From: Oceanihabitans sediminis
Lineage (GTDB): Bacteria; Bacteroidota; Bacteroidia; Flavobacteriales; Flavobacteriaceae
DNA length: 64,000 nucleotides
Assembly (NCBI RefSeq): GCF_003337215.1
Contig: NZ_QPIG01000002.1
Location: forward strand, 372,001-436,000
Direction of reading: 5' to 3'
A program made the position numbers and the translations under genes. Below the pieces are notes generated by a model. The model ran no database searches. It was not told the DNA's origin and worked only from the letters and a program-made list of their open reading frames with translations. Below are positions 28,487-37,130 of this stretch, in pieces. Numbering within the stretch: position 1 is the stretch's first letter; each line of letters begins with the position of its first letter.

Positions 28487-29689
28487 ATGAAATTTAAACC
28501 AGCAAACAACATACAAGACTTACAATATTTTGGAGAATTTGGAGGAGTAAACCCTTCTATTTCTGATTCCTCTACTTACACTTTCTTATCGGCTAAAACC
28601 ATGTTTGATACTTTTGAAGGTAATGCAGATGGGTGCTATTTATATTCTCGTCATTCTACACCTTCCAACCTTTATTTAGGCGAAGCACTTGCAGCCATGG
28701 AAGGAACAGAAACAGCAAACGTTACAGCTTCTGGAATGGGTGCAATCACTCCGGTGATAATGCAGCTATGCGGATCTGGAGATCACGTAGTTTCTAGTAG
28801 AACTATTTATGGTGGAACTTACGCTTTCCTTAAGAACTTTGCTCCTAGATTTAATGTAAAAACTTCATTTGTAAACATTACAAACCTAGAAGCAGTAGAA
28901 GCAGCAATTACGCCTACAACAAAAATATTATACTGCGAGTCTGTTAGTAATCCTTTATTAGAAGTAGCAGATATTGCAGCTTTATCTAAAATAGCAAAAA
29001 AACATCATCTTAAATTAGTAGTAGATAACACTTTTTCTCCTTTATCTGTTTCACCTGCAAAATTAGGTGCAGATGTAGTATTACACAGTTTAACAAAATT
29101 TATCAACGGATCTTCGGATACTGTTGGAGGAGTTGTTTGTGGAACACAAGAGTTTATTGACGAATTACGTAATGTAAATGATGGAGCATGTATGCTTTTA
29201 GGTTCTACAATGGACAGCCTACGTGCTGCTTCTATCTTAAAAAACCTAAGAACACTTCATATTAGAATGCAACAACATAGCTTAAACGCTTCCTATCTTG
29301 CTGAAAAATTTGAAGGACTAGGACTTAAAACTGTATATCCAGGATTGGTATCTCACCCATCTCATAAATTATTCAAAAGTATGATGAATGAGCAGTACGG
29401 TTTTGGAGGTATGCTAACCATTGATGCTGGGTCTTTAGAAAAAGCAAATGCTCTAATGGAATTAATGCAAGAGAAAAACCTTGGATACCTAGCGGTTAGT
29501 TTAGGATTCTATAAAACCTTATTCTCTGCTCCAGGTAGTTCTACTTCTTCTGAAATTCCAGAGGAGGAACAAGCTGAAATGGGCTTAACAGACGGATTAA
29601 TAAGATTCTCTATAGGATTAGATGCAGATATCGAACGAACTTTTGAAATGATGAAAGCCTGCATGATCGAATTAGATATCATTAAATAA
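28487..29689 (+). CDS. Cys/Met-metabolism PLP enzyme, methionine gamma-lyase-like
   Basis: A 400-aa PLP-dependent trans-sulfuration-family enzyme. Typical motifs are YSRHSTPSNLYLGEALAAMEG, TASGMGAITPVIMQLCGSGD, SRTIYGGTYAFLK, ILYCESVSNPLLEVADI, VVDNTFSPL and the PLP-lysine region VVLHSLTKFINGSSDTVGG. The neighbouring divergent Lrp regulator suggests a degradative role such as methionine gamma-lyase. Cystathionine gamma-synthase or gamma-lyase are alternatives that the sequence alone does not exclude. A terminator follows. Confidence 0.88.
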   Translation: MKFKPANNIQDLQYFGEFGGVNPSISDSSTYTFLSAKTMFDTFEGNADGCYLYSRHSTPSNLYLGEALAAMEGTETANVTASGMGAITPVIMQLCGSGDHVVSSRTIYGGTYAFLKNFAPRFNVKTSFVNITNLEAVEAAITPTTKILYCESVSNPLLEVADIAALSKIAKKHHLKLVVDNTFSPLSVSPAKLGADVVLHSLTKFINGSSDTVGGVVCGTQEFIDELRNVNDGACMLLGSTMDSLRAASILKNLRTLHIRMQQHSLNASYLAEKFEGLGLKTVYPGLVSHPSHKLFKSMMNEQYGFGGMLTIDAGSLEKANALMELMQEKNLGYLAVSLGFYKTLFSAPGSSTSSEIPEEEQAEMGLTDGLIRFSIGLDADIERTFEMMKACMIELDIIK

Positions 29690-29717
29690 TAAAATACTTT
29701 ATACCGAGTAGTAAAAC

Positions 29718-29745
29718 AAAAAGCCTGATTTATTCAGGCTTTTTA
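29718..29745 (+). terminator. Terminator after the PLP lyase gene
   Basis: Hairpin AAAAGCCTGA / TCAGGCTTTTT with a short AT loop, followed by T residues, 29 bp after the stop codon. Confidence 0.9.
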
Positions 29746-29878
29746 ATGCACTAAATTTACCACCCATACTTATTTATAAATCAGCACCAATAAACTAACA
29801 CAAAGTGAAGCGGAGTAATTCCATTTGCATACTTTAAGTGAAAATCGTAACATTACATCCATTAAACCGACCTCAATT

Positions 29879-31345
29879 ATGCACGAAGACGATAACCTAT
29901 CCAAAATCAAAATACAAGAACAAAAGATTGTAGACAATAAAGAGTTAAATATCTTAGAAGCACTGATTCCTGTTGTTGTTTTAATGGGTTTACTTGCTTA
30001 TAATATCTTTTTAGCTGGCGGAGAAATGTTTGGTGAGTACTCTAACCAAATCATTCTTTTAATTGGTGGTTTTGTAGCTTTTATGGATGGCATTTTTAAT
30101 AAGGTTTCACCTATTACAATGGTGAAAGAGGTTTATGAAAACCTGAAAAGTGTCTTTATTCCCATTATGATTCTTTTTCTTGTAGGTGCATTAGCTGGAA
30201 CTTGGTTGGTAAGCGGTGTAATTCCTGCAATGGTTTACTACGGACTACAAGTTTTAAGCCCTGCTATATTCTTACCTGCTTCGGTAATTATTTGTGCAAT
30301 AATTTCTATTGCAACTGGAAGTTCTTGGACAACCTCTGCAACCGTTGGTATTGCATTAATCGGTATTGGTTCCGCTTTAGGAATCCATCCAGGTATGATT
30401 GCTGGTGCTGTAATTTCTGGTGCCTATTTTGGAGATAAAATGTCCCCATTAAGTGATACTACAAACCTTGCTCCTGCTATGGCAGGAACAGATTTGTTTA
30501 CACATATTAGATATATGGCTTTCACTACAGTTCCTACTATAATTATCACCTTAATAGCATTCTCTATAATGAGTGCTACAATTGATACAACGGGTTCTGC
30601 TGATGTAAGTGATTTATTAGAAAGTATTAAAAACACTTTTAACATCACTCCATTATTATTTTTAGTGCCAGTTGCAGTAATCGCTTTAATTTTATTAAAA
30701 ACAAAACCACTTGTCGCTTTATCTTCAGGAGTTTTATTGGCTGCTGTTTTTGCATTTATATTTCAATCTGATGTTTTAAACGGTTTATCCGATTCTAACT
30801 TTTCTGCAATTATAAATGCTGTTTTTACAGACACCCAAATAACTACCGATAACGAAAAACTAAACGATCTTTTTTCTGCCGGTGGTATGAAGGGAATGTT
30901 ATGGACTATCTTCTTAATTTGCTGCGCAATGGTATTTGGTGGCATCATGGATGCTATAGGAGCTCTATCTAGAATCACGAAAGAACTTTTAAAACTTGCA
31001 ACTACGGTATTTGGTTTATTTGCCAGCACCGTTATTAGCTGTTTAGGACTTAATGCAATTGCATCCGATCAATATTTAGCCATTGTTATTCCAGGTAAAA
31101 TGTTTAAAAAAGCCTACGAAGACAAAGGTCTTGCTCCTGAAAACTTAAGTAGAACTTTGGAGGATTCTGGAACTGTTACTTCTGTATTAATTCCTTGGAA
31201 CACCTGCGGAGCATACCAATCTGGAGTATTAGGAGTTGGAGTAAGCGAATATTTTATTTACGCAATTTTCAACTGGCTAAGCCCATTCACCACCCTATTC
31301 TTTGCTGCTTTAAACCTTAAAATCAGGATGCTAAAATCTAAATAA
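29879..31345 (+). CDS. nhaC: NhaC-family Na+/H+ antiporter
   Basis: Inner-membrane cation/proton antiporter, about 488 aa from the ATG at 29879 (MHEDDNLSK). A TTG at 29825 would add 18 residues and is less likely. It has around eleven or twelve hydrophobic segments (ILEALIPVVVLMGLLAYNIF, MILFLVGALAGTWLVSG and others). Conserved NhaC motifs are ATGSSWTTSATVGIALIGIG, GAYFGDKMSPLSDTTNLAPAM and DSGTVTSVLIPWNTCGAYQ. Sodium export would suit a marine habitat, but that is inference. Confidence 0.92.
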   Translation: MHEDDNLSKIKIQEQKIVDNKELNILEALIPVVVLMGLLAYNIFLAGGEMFGEYSNQIILLIGGFVAFMDGIFNKVSPITMVKEVYENLKSVFIPIMILFLVGALAGTWLVSGVIPAMVYYGLQVLSPAIFLPASVIICAIISIATGSSWTTSATVGIALIGIGSALGIHPGMIAGAVISGAYFGDKMSPLSDTTNLAPAMAGTDLFTHIRYMAFTTVPTIIITLIAFSIMSATIDTTGSADVSDLLESIKNTFNITPLLFLVPVAVIALILLKTKPLVALSSGVLLAAVFAFIFQSDVLNGLSDSNFSAIINAVFTDTQITTDNEKLNDLFSAGGMKGMLWTIFLICCAMVFGGIMDAIGALSRITKELLKLATTVFGLFASTVISCLGLNAIASDQYLAIVIPGKMFKKAYEDKGLAPENLSRTLEDSGTVTSVLIPWNTCGAYQSGVLGVGVSEYFIYAIFNWLSPFTTLFFAALNLKIRMLKSK

Positions 31346-31441
31346 AGTTTATTTATGGTTTTTAAAACCAACTATAACTAAACTCTATATGTAGATAAAA
31401 TTTTACAATTTCATTAACCATGAAATATGAAGCTTCTATTG

Positions 31442-31449
31442 TATATTTG
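31442..31449 (+). promoter_or_regulatory. Putative -7 promoter box for the peroxiredoxin cluster
   Basis: TATATTTG is an exact TAnnTTTG match lying 39 bp before the peroxiredoxin start codon. It probably drives the peroxiredoxin-thioredoxin-small protein unit. Confidence 0.6.
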
Positions 31450-31487
31450 TAGTAAATAAAAAAATTAATAACTAAAAAATATATACA

Positions 31488-32126
31488 ATGACAGCAGTAG
31501 GTAAAAAATTTCCGAATTTGAATGTAGATGCCATGAACGAAATGGGAGACACTTTTAAATTAAACGTATTTGAAGAAGCAGTAAACAACAAGAAAAAAGT
31601 TCTTTTATTCTGGTACCCAAAAGATTTCACTTTTGTATGTCCAACAGAATTACACGCTTTCCAAAATGCTTTAGCTGAATTTGAAAAAAGAAACACAATC
31701 GTAATTGGTGCTTCTTGTGATACTCCAGAAGTTCACTTTGCATGGTTAAACACGCCAAAAGACAACGGTGGAATTGAAGGTGTAACTTACCCAATCTTAG
31801 CAGACTCTAACAGAAACTTAGCTTCCGCTTTAGGAATCTTAGATGTGACTGAAGGAGAGTACGATGAAGAGTCAGGATTATATGTAGTAGAAGGTGATAA
31901 CGTAACTTACAGAGCTACTTACATAATCGACGAAGATGGTGTAGTACAACACGAAGGTGTAAACAATATGCCAATCGGAAGAAACGTAAACGAATTCTTA
32001 CGTATCATTGATGCTTTAACACACGTACAAGAAAAAGGTGAAGTTTGTCCTGCAAACTGGCAAGAAGGTGAAGACGCTATGCAAGCTAACGCTAAAGGTA
32101 CAGCTGAATATTTAGCTTCTCACTAA
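31488..32126 (+). CDS. 2-Cys peroxiredoxin (AhpC/Prx1 type)
   Basis: Cytoplasmic peroxidase reducing hydrogen peroxide and organic hydroperoxides; 212 aa. The peroxidatic cysteine lies in KDFTFVCPTELHAFQ (about residue 48) and the resolving cysteine in KGEVCPANWQ near the C-terminus, so it is a typical 2-Cys enzyme. It is followed within 27 bp by a thioredoxin-like gene, probably its reductant, and then by a small conserved-type protein. Expression is probably high and stress-linked, but no OxyR-type site is visible. Confidence 0.95.
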   Translation: MTAVGKKFPNLNVDAMNEMGDTFKLNVFEEAVNNKKKVLLFWYPKDFTFVCPTELHAFQNALAEFEKRNTIVIGASCDTPEVHFAWLNTPKDNGGIEGVTYPILADSNRNLASALGILDVTEGEYDEESGLYVVEGDNVTYRATYIIDEDGVVQHEGVNNMPIGRNVNEFLRIIDALTHVQEKGEVCPANWQEGEDAMQANAKGTAEYLASH

Positions 32127-32153
32127 TTTTAACTCATTAAAAAAGTATTTATT

Positions 32154-32459
32154 ATGCAAGAATTGACTCAAGATAACTTAGCAGAAATAGTTTCAAATAA
32201 CGAAACTGTTGTAGTACAGTTTTCTGCTACATGGTGTGGAAACTGTAGAATTATGAAGCCAAAATTTAAAAAATTAGCTTCAGAAAATGAAAATGCAACT
32301 TTTGTAATTGTAGATGCTGAAAAATTTCCAGAATCACGTAAAATGGCAACGGTAGATAATTTACCAACATTTGCTACTTTCAAGAACGGAGAATTTGTAA
32401 AGCAAACGCAAACAAACAAAGCAGATGTGTTACAAGAACTAGTTTCTGAAGTTATTTAA
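32154..32459 (+). CDS. Thioredoxin family protein (WCGNC)
   Basis: A 101-aa single-domain thioredoxin fold. The active site FSATWCGNCRIMKPKF carries CGNC instead of the common CGPC, and the conserved cis-proline is in VDNLPTFATF. It lies between the peroxiredoxin and a small acidic protein in one apparent operon. It most likely reduces that peroxiredoxin. It has no signal peptide, so it is cytoplasmic. Confidence 0.92.
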   Translation: MQELTQDNLAEIVSNNETVVVQFSATWCGNCRIMKPKFKKLASENENATFVIVDAEKFPESRKMATVDNLPTFATFKNGEFVKQTQTNKADVLQELVSEVI

Positions 32460-32480
32460 TAAGAACCAAGTATTAATTAT

Positions 32481-32499
32481 TTCCGCGAAAGCGAAAATC
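32481..32499. repeat. Second TTTCGCG-type palindromic motif
   Basis: TTTCCGCGAAAGCGAAAA is nearly the reverse complement of the motif upstream of dnaK (3513-3531). It lies between the thioredoxin gene and the following small gene, which again places the motif in non-coding DNA. Confidence 0.45.
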
Positions 32500-32516
32500 T
32501 AAAATATTTTATAAAC

Positions 32517-32774
32517 ATGAAGTTACCAATTATAAAACACCTTACAGAATTTATAGAAACTAACGATGAGGATTTCGTAAACGAAACCATTGAAACGCTA
32601 GAATCATTAACAGAAGTTTCTTCGCTCACAGATGAAGAACTTAATATAATAGGAGAGCTTATTTCTAATATGTACGGTGCCATTGAAGTTAACAAAATGG
32701 TTAAAGATGGTACACCTAAAAGAGAAGCTTTAAATAACTTCATGAAAAGAGTATTAGGTTCGATTGATAAATAA
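32517..32774 (+). CDS. Small conserved protein of the peroxiredoxin operon (DUF6952-like)
   Basis: An 85-aa helical, acidic protein (MKLPIIKHLTEFIETNDEDF, then LTDEELNIIGELISNMYGAIEVNKM, then a basic C-terminus NFMKRVLGSIDK). In flavobacteria a short protein of this kind commonly follows the peroxiredoxin-thioredoxin pair; I recall the label DUF6952 for it, which should be treated as a recollection. No function is known. A strong terminator follows directly. Confidence 0.75.
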   Translation: MKLPIIKHLTEFIETNDEDFVNETIETLESLTEVSSLTDEELNIIGELISNMYGAIEVNKMVKDGTPKREALNNFMKRVLGSIDK

Positions 32775-32799
32775 TTGAAATTTTAAATACTAAAAGATA

Positions 32800-32830
32800 A
32801 AAACCACTTCTATTTAGAAGTGGTTTTTTT
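32800..32830 (+). terminator. Terminator of the peroxiredoxin operon
   Basis: Hairpin AAAACCACTTC / GAAGTGGTTTT with a 7-nt loop and a T-run, 26 bp after the small gene. Confidence 0.93.
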
Positions 32831-32896
32831 ATGGCTTTCTGTTACAATAAGAGCACAAAAATTCTTAATTTTATACTTCAACAAAAAATAGATATT

Positions 32897-33397
32897 ATGG
32901 CAACATTAACCCTACAAGGAAATCCAATAAAAACATCTGGCGAACTACCTAAAGTTGGTACAAAAGCACCAGATTTCACACTAACAGCAACCGACTTATC
33001 TTCTAAATCTTTATCTGATTTTGCAGGAAGTAAAGTAGTACTAAACATATTCCCAAGTATTGATACTGGTACCTGTGCGCAATCGGTTAGAACTTTTAAC
33101 AAAGAAGCTAGTAACCTTGAAAACACAAAAGTATTATGTATTTCTCACGATCTTCCTTTTGCACAAGCTCGTTTTTGTGGAGCGGAAGGGCTAGATAACG
33201 TGGTAAACCTTTCGGATTTTAAAGACGGAAGCTTCGGAAAAAATTACGGACTAAACTTTACTAACGGTCCATTAGAAACTCTTCACTCTCGTTGTGTGGT
33301 TGTTTTAGATGAAAACGGAATCATAAAACACACAGAGCAAGTTCAAGAAATTGCAGACGAACCTAATTATAAAGCAGCATTAGAAGCTTTAAAATAA
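32897..33397 (+). CDS. tpx: Thiol peroxidase (atypical 2-Cys peroxiredoxin)
   Basis: Thioredoxin-dependent lipid/alkyl hydroperoxide peroxidase, 166 aa from the ATG at 32897 (MATLTLQGNPIKTSGELP). The 22 upstream codons overlap the terminator region and are not family-like. The peroxidatic Cys is in PSIDTGTCAQSVRTFN and the resolving Cys in SHDLPFAQARFCGAEG, the normal Tpx pattern. It sits next to the peroxiredoxin operon but is separated from it by a terminator, and it has its own terminator. Confidence 0.96.
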   Translation: MATLTLQGNPIKTSGELPKVGTKAPDFTLTATDLSSKSLSDFAGSKVVLNIFPSIDTGTCAQSVRTFNKEASNLENTKVLCISHDLPFAQARFCGAEGLDNVVNLSDFKDGSFGKNYGLNFTNGPLETLHSRCVVVLDENGIIKHTEQVQEIADEPNYKAALEALK

Positions 33398-33423
33398 ACT
33401 ATTTAAAATAATTACTTAACTTT

Positions 33424-33461
33424 ATCTACAAAGCCTAACCAGGTTTTGTAGATATTTTTTT
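33424..33461 (+). terminator. Terminator after tpx
   Basis: Imperfect hairpin with outer arms ATCTACAAA / TTTGTAGAT and inner CCT/AGG pairing, followed by ATTTTTTTAA, 27 bp after the stop codon. Confidence 0.85.
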
Positions 33462-33495
33462 AATAAGTAAAGTTGCTCCAACAGCCTTATAGCAC

Positions 33496-33867
33496 ATGAA
33501 TAATCAAAAAGATTCCTTTTTAGTTAACCGACTTAAAAGTATTAAATACGCCTTTAAAGGTGCTTATTTATTAGTAACTACCGAAAACAGTATTAAAGTA
33601 CAATTTAGTATTGGGGTATTACTTACTATTCTTGGGTTTTACTACGATATTTCTGCTACAGAATGGATGATTCAAACACTTTGTATTGCTCTTATTTTAG
33701 CAATTGAAGGTATGAATACAGCTATTGAGGAAATTGCAGATTTTATACACCCAGAATTTCATCCTAAAATCGGACTTATAAAAGATCTTGCCGCTGGAGC
33801 AGTATTTTTATTTGCAGTAGCTGCAGCAATAGTAGGTTGTATCATATATTACCCCAAGATTTTTTAG
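33496..33867 (+). CDS. Diacylglycerol kinase family membrane protein (DgkA/UDPK-like)
   Basis: A 123-aa integral membrane lipid kinase with three hydrophobic segments. The catalytic region is ALILAIEGMNTAIEEIADFIHPEFHPKIGLIKDLAAGAVFLFAVAAAI, matching the ExxNTAIE...D...K.AKD-type signature of DgkA. In Gram-negatives the family recycles diacylglycerol, and related enzymes phosphorylate undecaprenol; which applies here is not decided. It precedes ftsK by 157 bp with a promoter box in between. Confidence 0.9.
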   Translation: MNNQKDSFLVNRLKSIKYAFKGAYLLVTTENSIKVQFSIGVLLTILGFYYDISATEWMIQTLCIALILAIEGMNTAIEEIADFIHPEFHPKIGLIKDLAAGAVFLFAVAAAIVGCIIYYPKIF

Positions 33868-33945
33868 TTGATACAGCATACAAAAGCTTTTAAAAACATT
33901 GTTTACAATTTTTTTAAATAAAGTTTCGTTAACGTTACTAATTTG

Positions 33946-33953
33946 TATTTTTG
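33946..33953 (+). promoter_or_regulatory. Putative -7 promoter box for ftsK
   Basis: TATTTTTG matches TAnnTTTG, 71 bp before the ftsK start codon. Confidence 0.45.
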
Positions 33954-34024
33954 TTTCTTATCAAATTTAAATAAGCTAATACATCAATAAAGACTAAAGA
34001 TTTGCACTTTCGCAGAAAGTAAAT

Positions 34025-36430
34025 ATGGCAAAAAAGAAAACTAAAACAAAAACTAAAGCTAAAAAAGAACCTAGATTCAAGGCGCCAAACTTAAATTTTA
34101 AACTTACAAACCAACAAAGATTGGTCTACGGAAGTTTAATAGCTATGCTTGGTTTATTGCTTTTTATAGCATTTCTATCTTTCTTTTTTACTGGGAAAGC
34201 AGATCAAAGTATCTTAAGTGAGTTTACTACTAAAGAAGTAGAAGCAGAAAATTGGCTGAGTAAAACTGGCGCTTGGTTAAGCGATTTTTTTATTCAACGT
34301 GGTTTTGGTGTTTCTTCCTTTATTTTTTCCGGCTTAGTTTCCCTTTCAGGAATCTACATTTTATTAAAATTAAAATTAGAAAAACTTCGCAGACATTGGT
34401 TTTGGGGAACAAGCATCGTTATTTGGTTTTCTATTCTTTTTGGTTTCTTCTCTTATAAAAATGATTTTTTAGGCGGAACTATCGGTTTTGAAATCAATGA
34501 TTTTTTACAAGCTTATATTGGAAAAACAGGAACCATACTCCTACTCCTTTTCGGATTAATAACCTATTTAGCTATTCGACTTAAAGTTACCGTTGAAACG
34601 TTCCAAAGACTATTCCATAAAGCTAAAAAAGAAATTAGCGAGGATATAGACAACATCAAAGAAGATCTAAAACCTTTAGATAATGATTTAACTGCGGAAG
34701 CAGAAGAAATTAAAAAGGCACATCAAATTAGTTTAGACGAAGAGAAACAAGTTGTAGAAGATAAACCAAAATCGGAAGCACCTGCAAAACCAAAAGAGAC
34801 TAAAGTTTCTGAAAGTTTTGAAGTGGAAGTTGCAAAAGAAGAAGACCACTTAGAAATTGAAGTAGAAAAAACAGAAGAAGAAATTTCTGAAACAGATAAC
34901 CTAGCAAATAAACTAGTAGAAGACTATGGTGCATTTGATCCAACTTTAGAACTTGGAAATTACAAATTCCCTACCCTAGACTTACTTAAAAAATACGATT
35001 CTGAAGGTATTACTATAAATCAAGAGGAATTAGAAGAGAATAAGAATAGAATTGTTGACACCCTTAATAATTATAAAATTGGTATTGCTAGTATAAAAGC
35101 TACCATTGGTCCAACAGTTACTTTATACGAAATTGTTCCAGATGCTGGAGTACGAATTTCTAAAATTAAAAACCTAGAAGACGATATTGCTTTATCACTT
35201 TCGGCTTTAGGCATTCGTATTATTGCTCCAATTCCTGGAAAAGGAACTATTGGAATTGAGGTTCCAAACAAAAACTCTACAATCGTTTCTATGCGTTCTG
35301 TAATAGCATCGCAGAAGTTTCAAAAATCTGAAATGCAGCTACCTATAGCATTTGGTAAAACCATTAGCAACGAAACCTTTGTAGTAGACCTTGCTAAAAT
35401 GCCACACATGCTAATGGCAGGAGCTACAGGTCAAGGTAAATCGGTTGGATTAAATGCAGTACTTACCTCCCTACTCTACAAAAAACATCCTGCAGAAGTT
35501 AAGTTTGTTTTAGTAGATCCTAAAAAAGTAGAGCTTACTTTATTTAATAAAATAGAACGTCATTATTTAGCTAAACTTCCAGACGAAGCAGAAGCTATTA
35601 TCACAGATAACACTAAGGTTATTCATACATTAAACTCGCTTTGTATTGAAATGGATAACCGCTACGAAATGCTTAAAAATGCATTATGTAGAAATATTGT
35701 AGAATATAATACCAAGTTTAAAGCACGTAAATTAAATCCGAATGATGGACATGCATACTTACCATATATCGTTTTAGTGGTAGATGAGTTTGCCGATTTA
35801 ATTATGACTGCTGGTAAGGAAGTAGAAACCCCTGTTGCTCGTTTAGCGCAATTAGCTCGTGCTATTGGTATTCACCTAATAATTGCAACACAAAGACCAT
35901 CGGTAAACGTAATTACTGGTATTATTAAAGCAAACTTCCCTGCAAGAATTGCATTTAGAGTTACTAGTAAAATTGACTCTAGAACCATTTTAGATGGCGC
36001 TGGAGCAGATCAACTTATTGGTCGTGGAGACATGCTTTATACCCAAGGAAACGAAATGATTCGTATACAATGTGCTTTTGTTGATACTCCAGAAGTAGAA
36101 AGAATAGTAGATTTTATTGGTGCGCAAAAAGCTTATCCTGAAGCACATCTACTTCCAGAGTATGTTGGTGAAGAAAGTGGCACAAGTATTGATATAGATA
36201 TAAATGATAGAGACAAACTATTTAGAGAAGCTGCCGAAATTATTGTTACATCACAACAAGGTTCTGCATCCCTATTGCAACGTAAGTTAAAATTAGGTTA
36301 CAATCGTGCAGGGCGCTTAATAGACCAGTTGGAAGCTGCAGGAATTGTTGGTGGTTTTGAAGGAAGTAAAGCAAGACAAGTATTAGTTCCAGATTTAGTT
36401 GCTCTCGATCAATTATTAGAAAACGAATAA
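34025..36430 (+). CDS. ftsK: DNA translocase FtsK
   Basis: Divisome-linked DNA pump that resolves chromosome ends at the septum; 801 aa. It has a basic N-terminus, four membrane helices (about residues 38-180), an acidic/charged linker (about 190-300), and then the FtsK/SpoIIIE motor. The motor shows Walker A in LMAGATGQGKSVGLNAVL, Walker B in YIVLVVDEFADLIMTAG, and ATQRPSVNVITGIIKANFP. The C-terminal gamma winged helix (SASLLQRKLKLGYNRAGRLIDQLEAAGIVGG) would read KOPS-like sequences. The lolA-like, lptF/G and ribBA genes follow closely on the same strand. Confidence 0.97.
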   Translation: MAKKKTKTKTKAKKEPRFKAPNLNFKLTNQQRLVYGSLIAMLGLLLFIAFLSFFFTGKADQSILSEFTTKEVEAENWLSKTGAWLSDFFIQRGFGVSSFIFSGLVSLSGIYILLKLKLEKLRRHWFWGTSIVIWFSILFGFFSYKNDFLGGTIGFEINDFLQAYIGKTGTILLLLFGLITYLAIRLKVTVETFQRLFHKAKKEISEDIDNIKEDLKPLDNDLTAEAEEIKKAHQISLDEEKQVVEDKPKSEAPAKPKETKVSESFEVEVAKEEDHLEIEVEKTEEEISETDNLANKLVEDYGAFDPTLELGNYKFPTLDLLKKYDSEGITINQEELEENKNRIVDTLNNYKIGIASIKATIGPTVTLYEIVPDAGVRISKIKNLEDDIALSLSALGIRIIAPIPGKGTIGIEVPNKNSTIVSMRSVIASQKFQKSEMQLPIAFGKTISNETFVVDLAKMPHMLMAGATGQGKSVGLNAVLTSLLYKKHPAEVKFVLVDPKKVELTLFNKIERHYLAKLPDEAEAIITDNTKVIHTLNSLCIEMDNRYEMLKNALCRNIVEYNTKFKARKLNPNDGHAYLPYIVLVVDEFADLIMTAGKEVETPVARLAQLARAIGIHLIIATQRPSVNVITGIIKANFPARIAFRVTSKIDSRTILDGAGADQLIGRGDMLYTQGNEMIRIQCAFVDTPEVERIVDFIGAQKAYPEAHLLPEYVGEESGTSIDIDINDRDKLFREAAEIIVTSQQGSASLLQRKLKLGYNRAGRLIDQLEAAGIVGGFEGSKARQVLVPDLVALDQLLENE

Positions 36431-36460
36431 CTATAACAAAAAGAAAAACAAACACCCATT

Positions 36461-37096
36461 ATGAAGAAGTTAATTTTCATATTCACCCTTTTACTAAGTA
36501 TAACAAGCTTTGCTCAAAACGATGCAAAAGCATTATTAGACGAAGTTTCTAAAAAAGTTAAAAGCTATGACAATATTGCTATAGATTTTAAATACGTATT
36601 ACATAATACAGCAGAAAACATAAAACAAGAAACACGTGGAGATGTAGTGATGCAAGGGGAAAAATACAAATTAAACATCCTTGGTATTACTAGAATTTAC
36701 GATGGTAAAACACTTTACAGTATTAGTCCAGAAGATGAGCAAGTAACTATTTCTTCAGAAAGCATGGACGACGAAGGAAGTATCACTCCTAGTAAAATGT
36801 TATCTTTTTACGAAGATGGATTTACCTACAAAATGGATATTGTTCAAAATGTACAAGGAAGAAAAATTCAGTATGTTTTATTAAATCCGAAAGATTCTAA
36901 TTCAGAAATTAAATCTATTCTTTTAGGGATTGATGCACACACAAAGCATATTTACAATTTAATTGAAACAGGTAAAAACGGTACAAAAACGACTTTAACT
37001 GTTAATTCTTTTAAAACTAACGAGCCAATATCAAAATCCTTATTTACCTTTGACAAAAGTAAATACACAGATTATTACATAGAAAATCTGGACTAA
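36461..37096 (+). CDS. LolA-like outer-membrane lipoprotein carrier
   Basis: A 211-aa periplasmic protein with a signal peptide (MKKLIFIFTLLLSITSFAQ). The beta-barrel-like pattern (IAIDFKYVLHNTAENIKQETRGDVVMQG, YKLNILGITRIYDGKTLYSI, IKSILLGIDAHTKHIYNLIETG) resembles LolA, which shuttles lipoproteins to the outer membrane. It lies 30 bp after ftsK. This ftsK-lolA order is a recurrent neighbourhood in many bacteria, which supports the call. Confidence 0.85.
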   Translation: MKKLIFIFTLLLSITSFAQNDAKALLDEVSKKVKSYDNIAIDFKYVLHNTAENIKQETRGDVVMQGEKYKLNILGITRIYDGKTLYSISPEDEQVTISSESMDDEGSITPSKMLSFYEDGFTYKMDIVQNVQGRKIQYVLLNPKDSNSEIKSILLGIDAHTKHIYNLIETGKNGTKTTLTVNSFKTNEPISKSLFTFDKSKYTDYYIENLD

Positions 37097-37130
37097 ACTA
37101 AACCTCAACTAATTAGCAACAAAATAAAGT

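Noticed and set aside
30202-30438. A cysteine- and tryptophan-rich 78-codon frame inside nhaC
   Set aside because: It is an out-of-frame reading of conserved antiporter helices; the apparent cysteine motif has no counterpart in a known fold.
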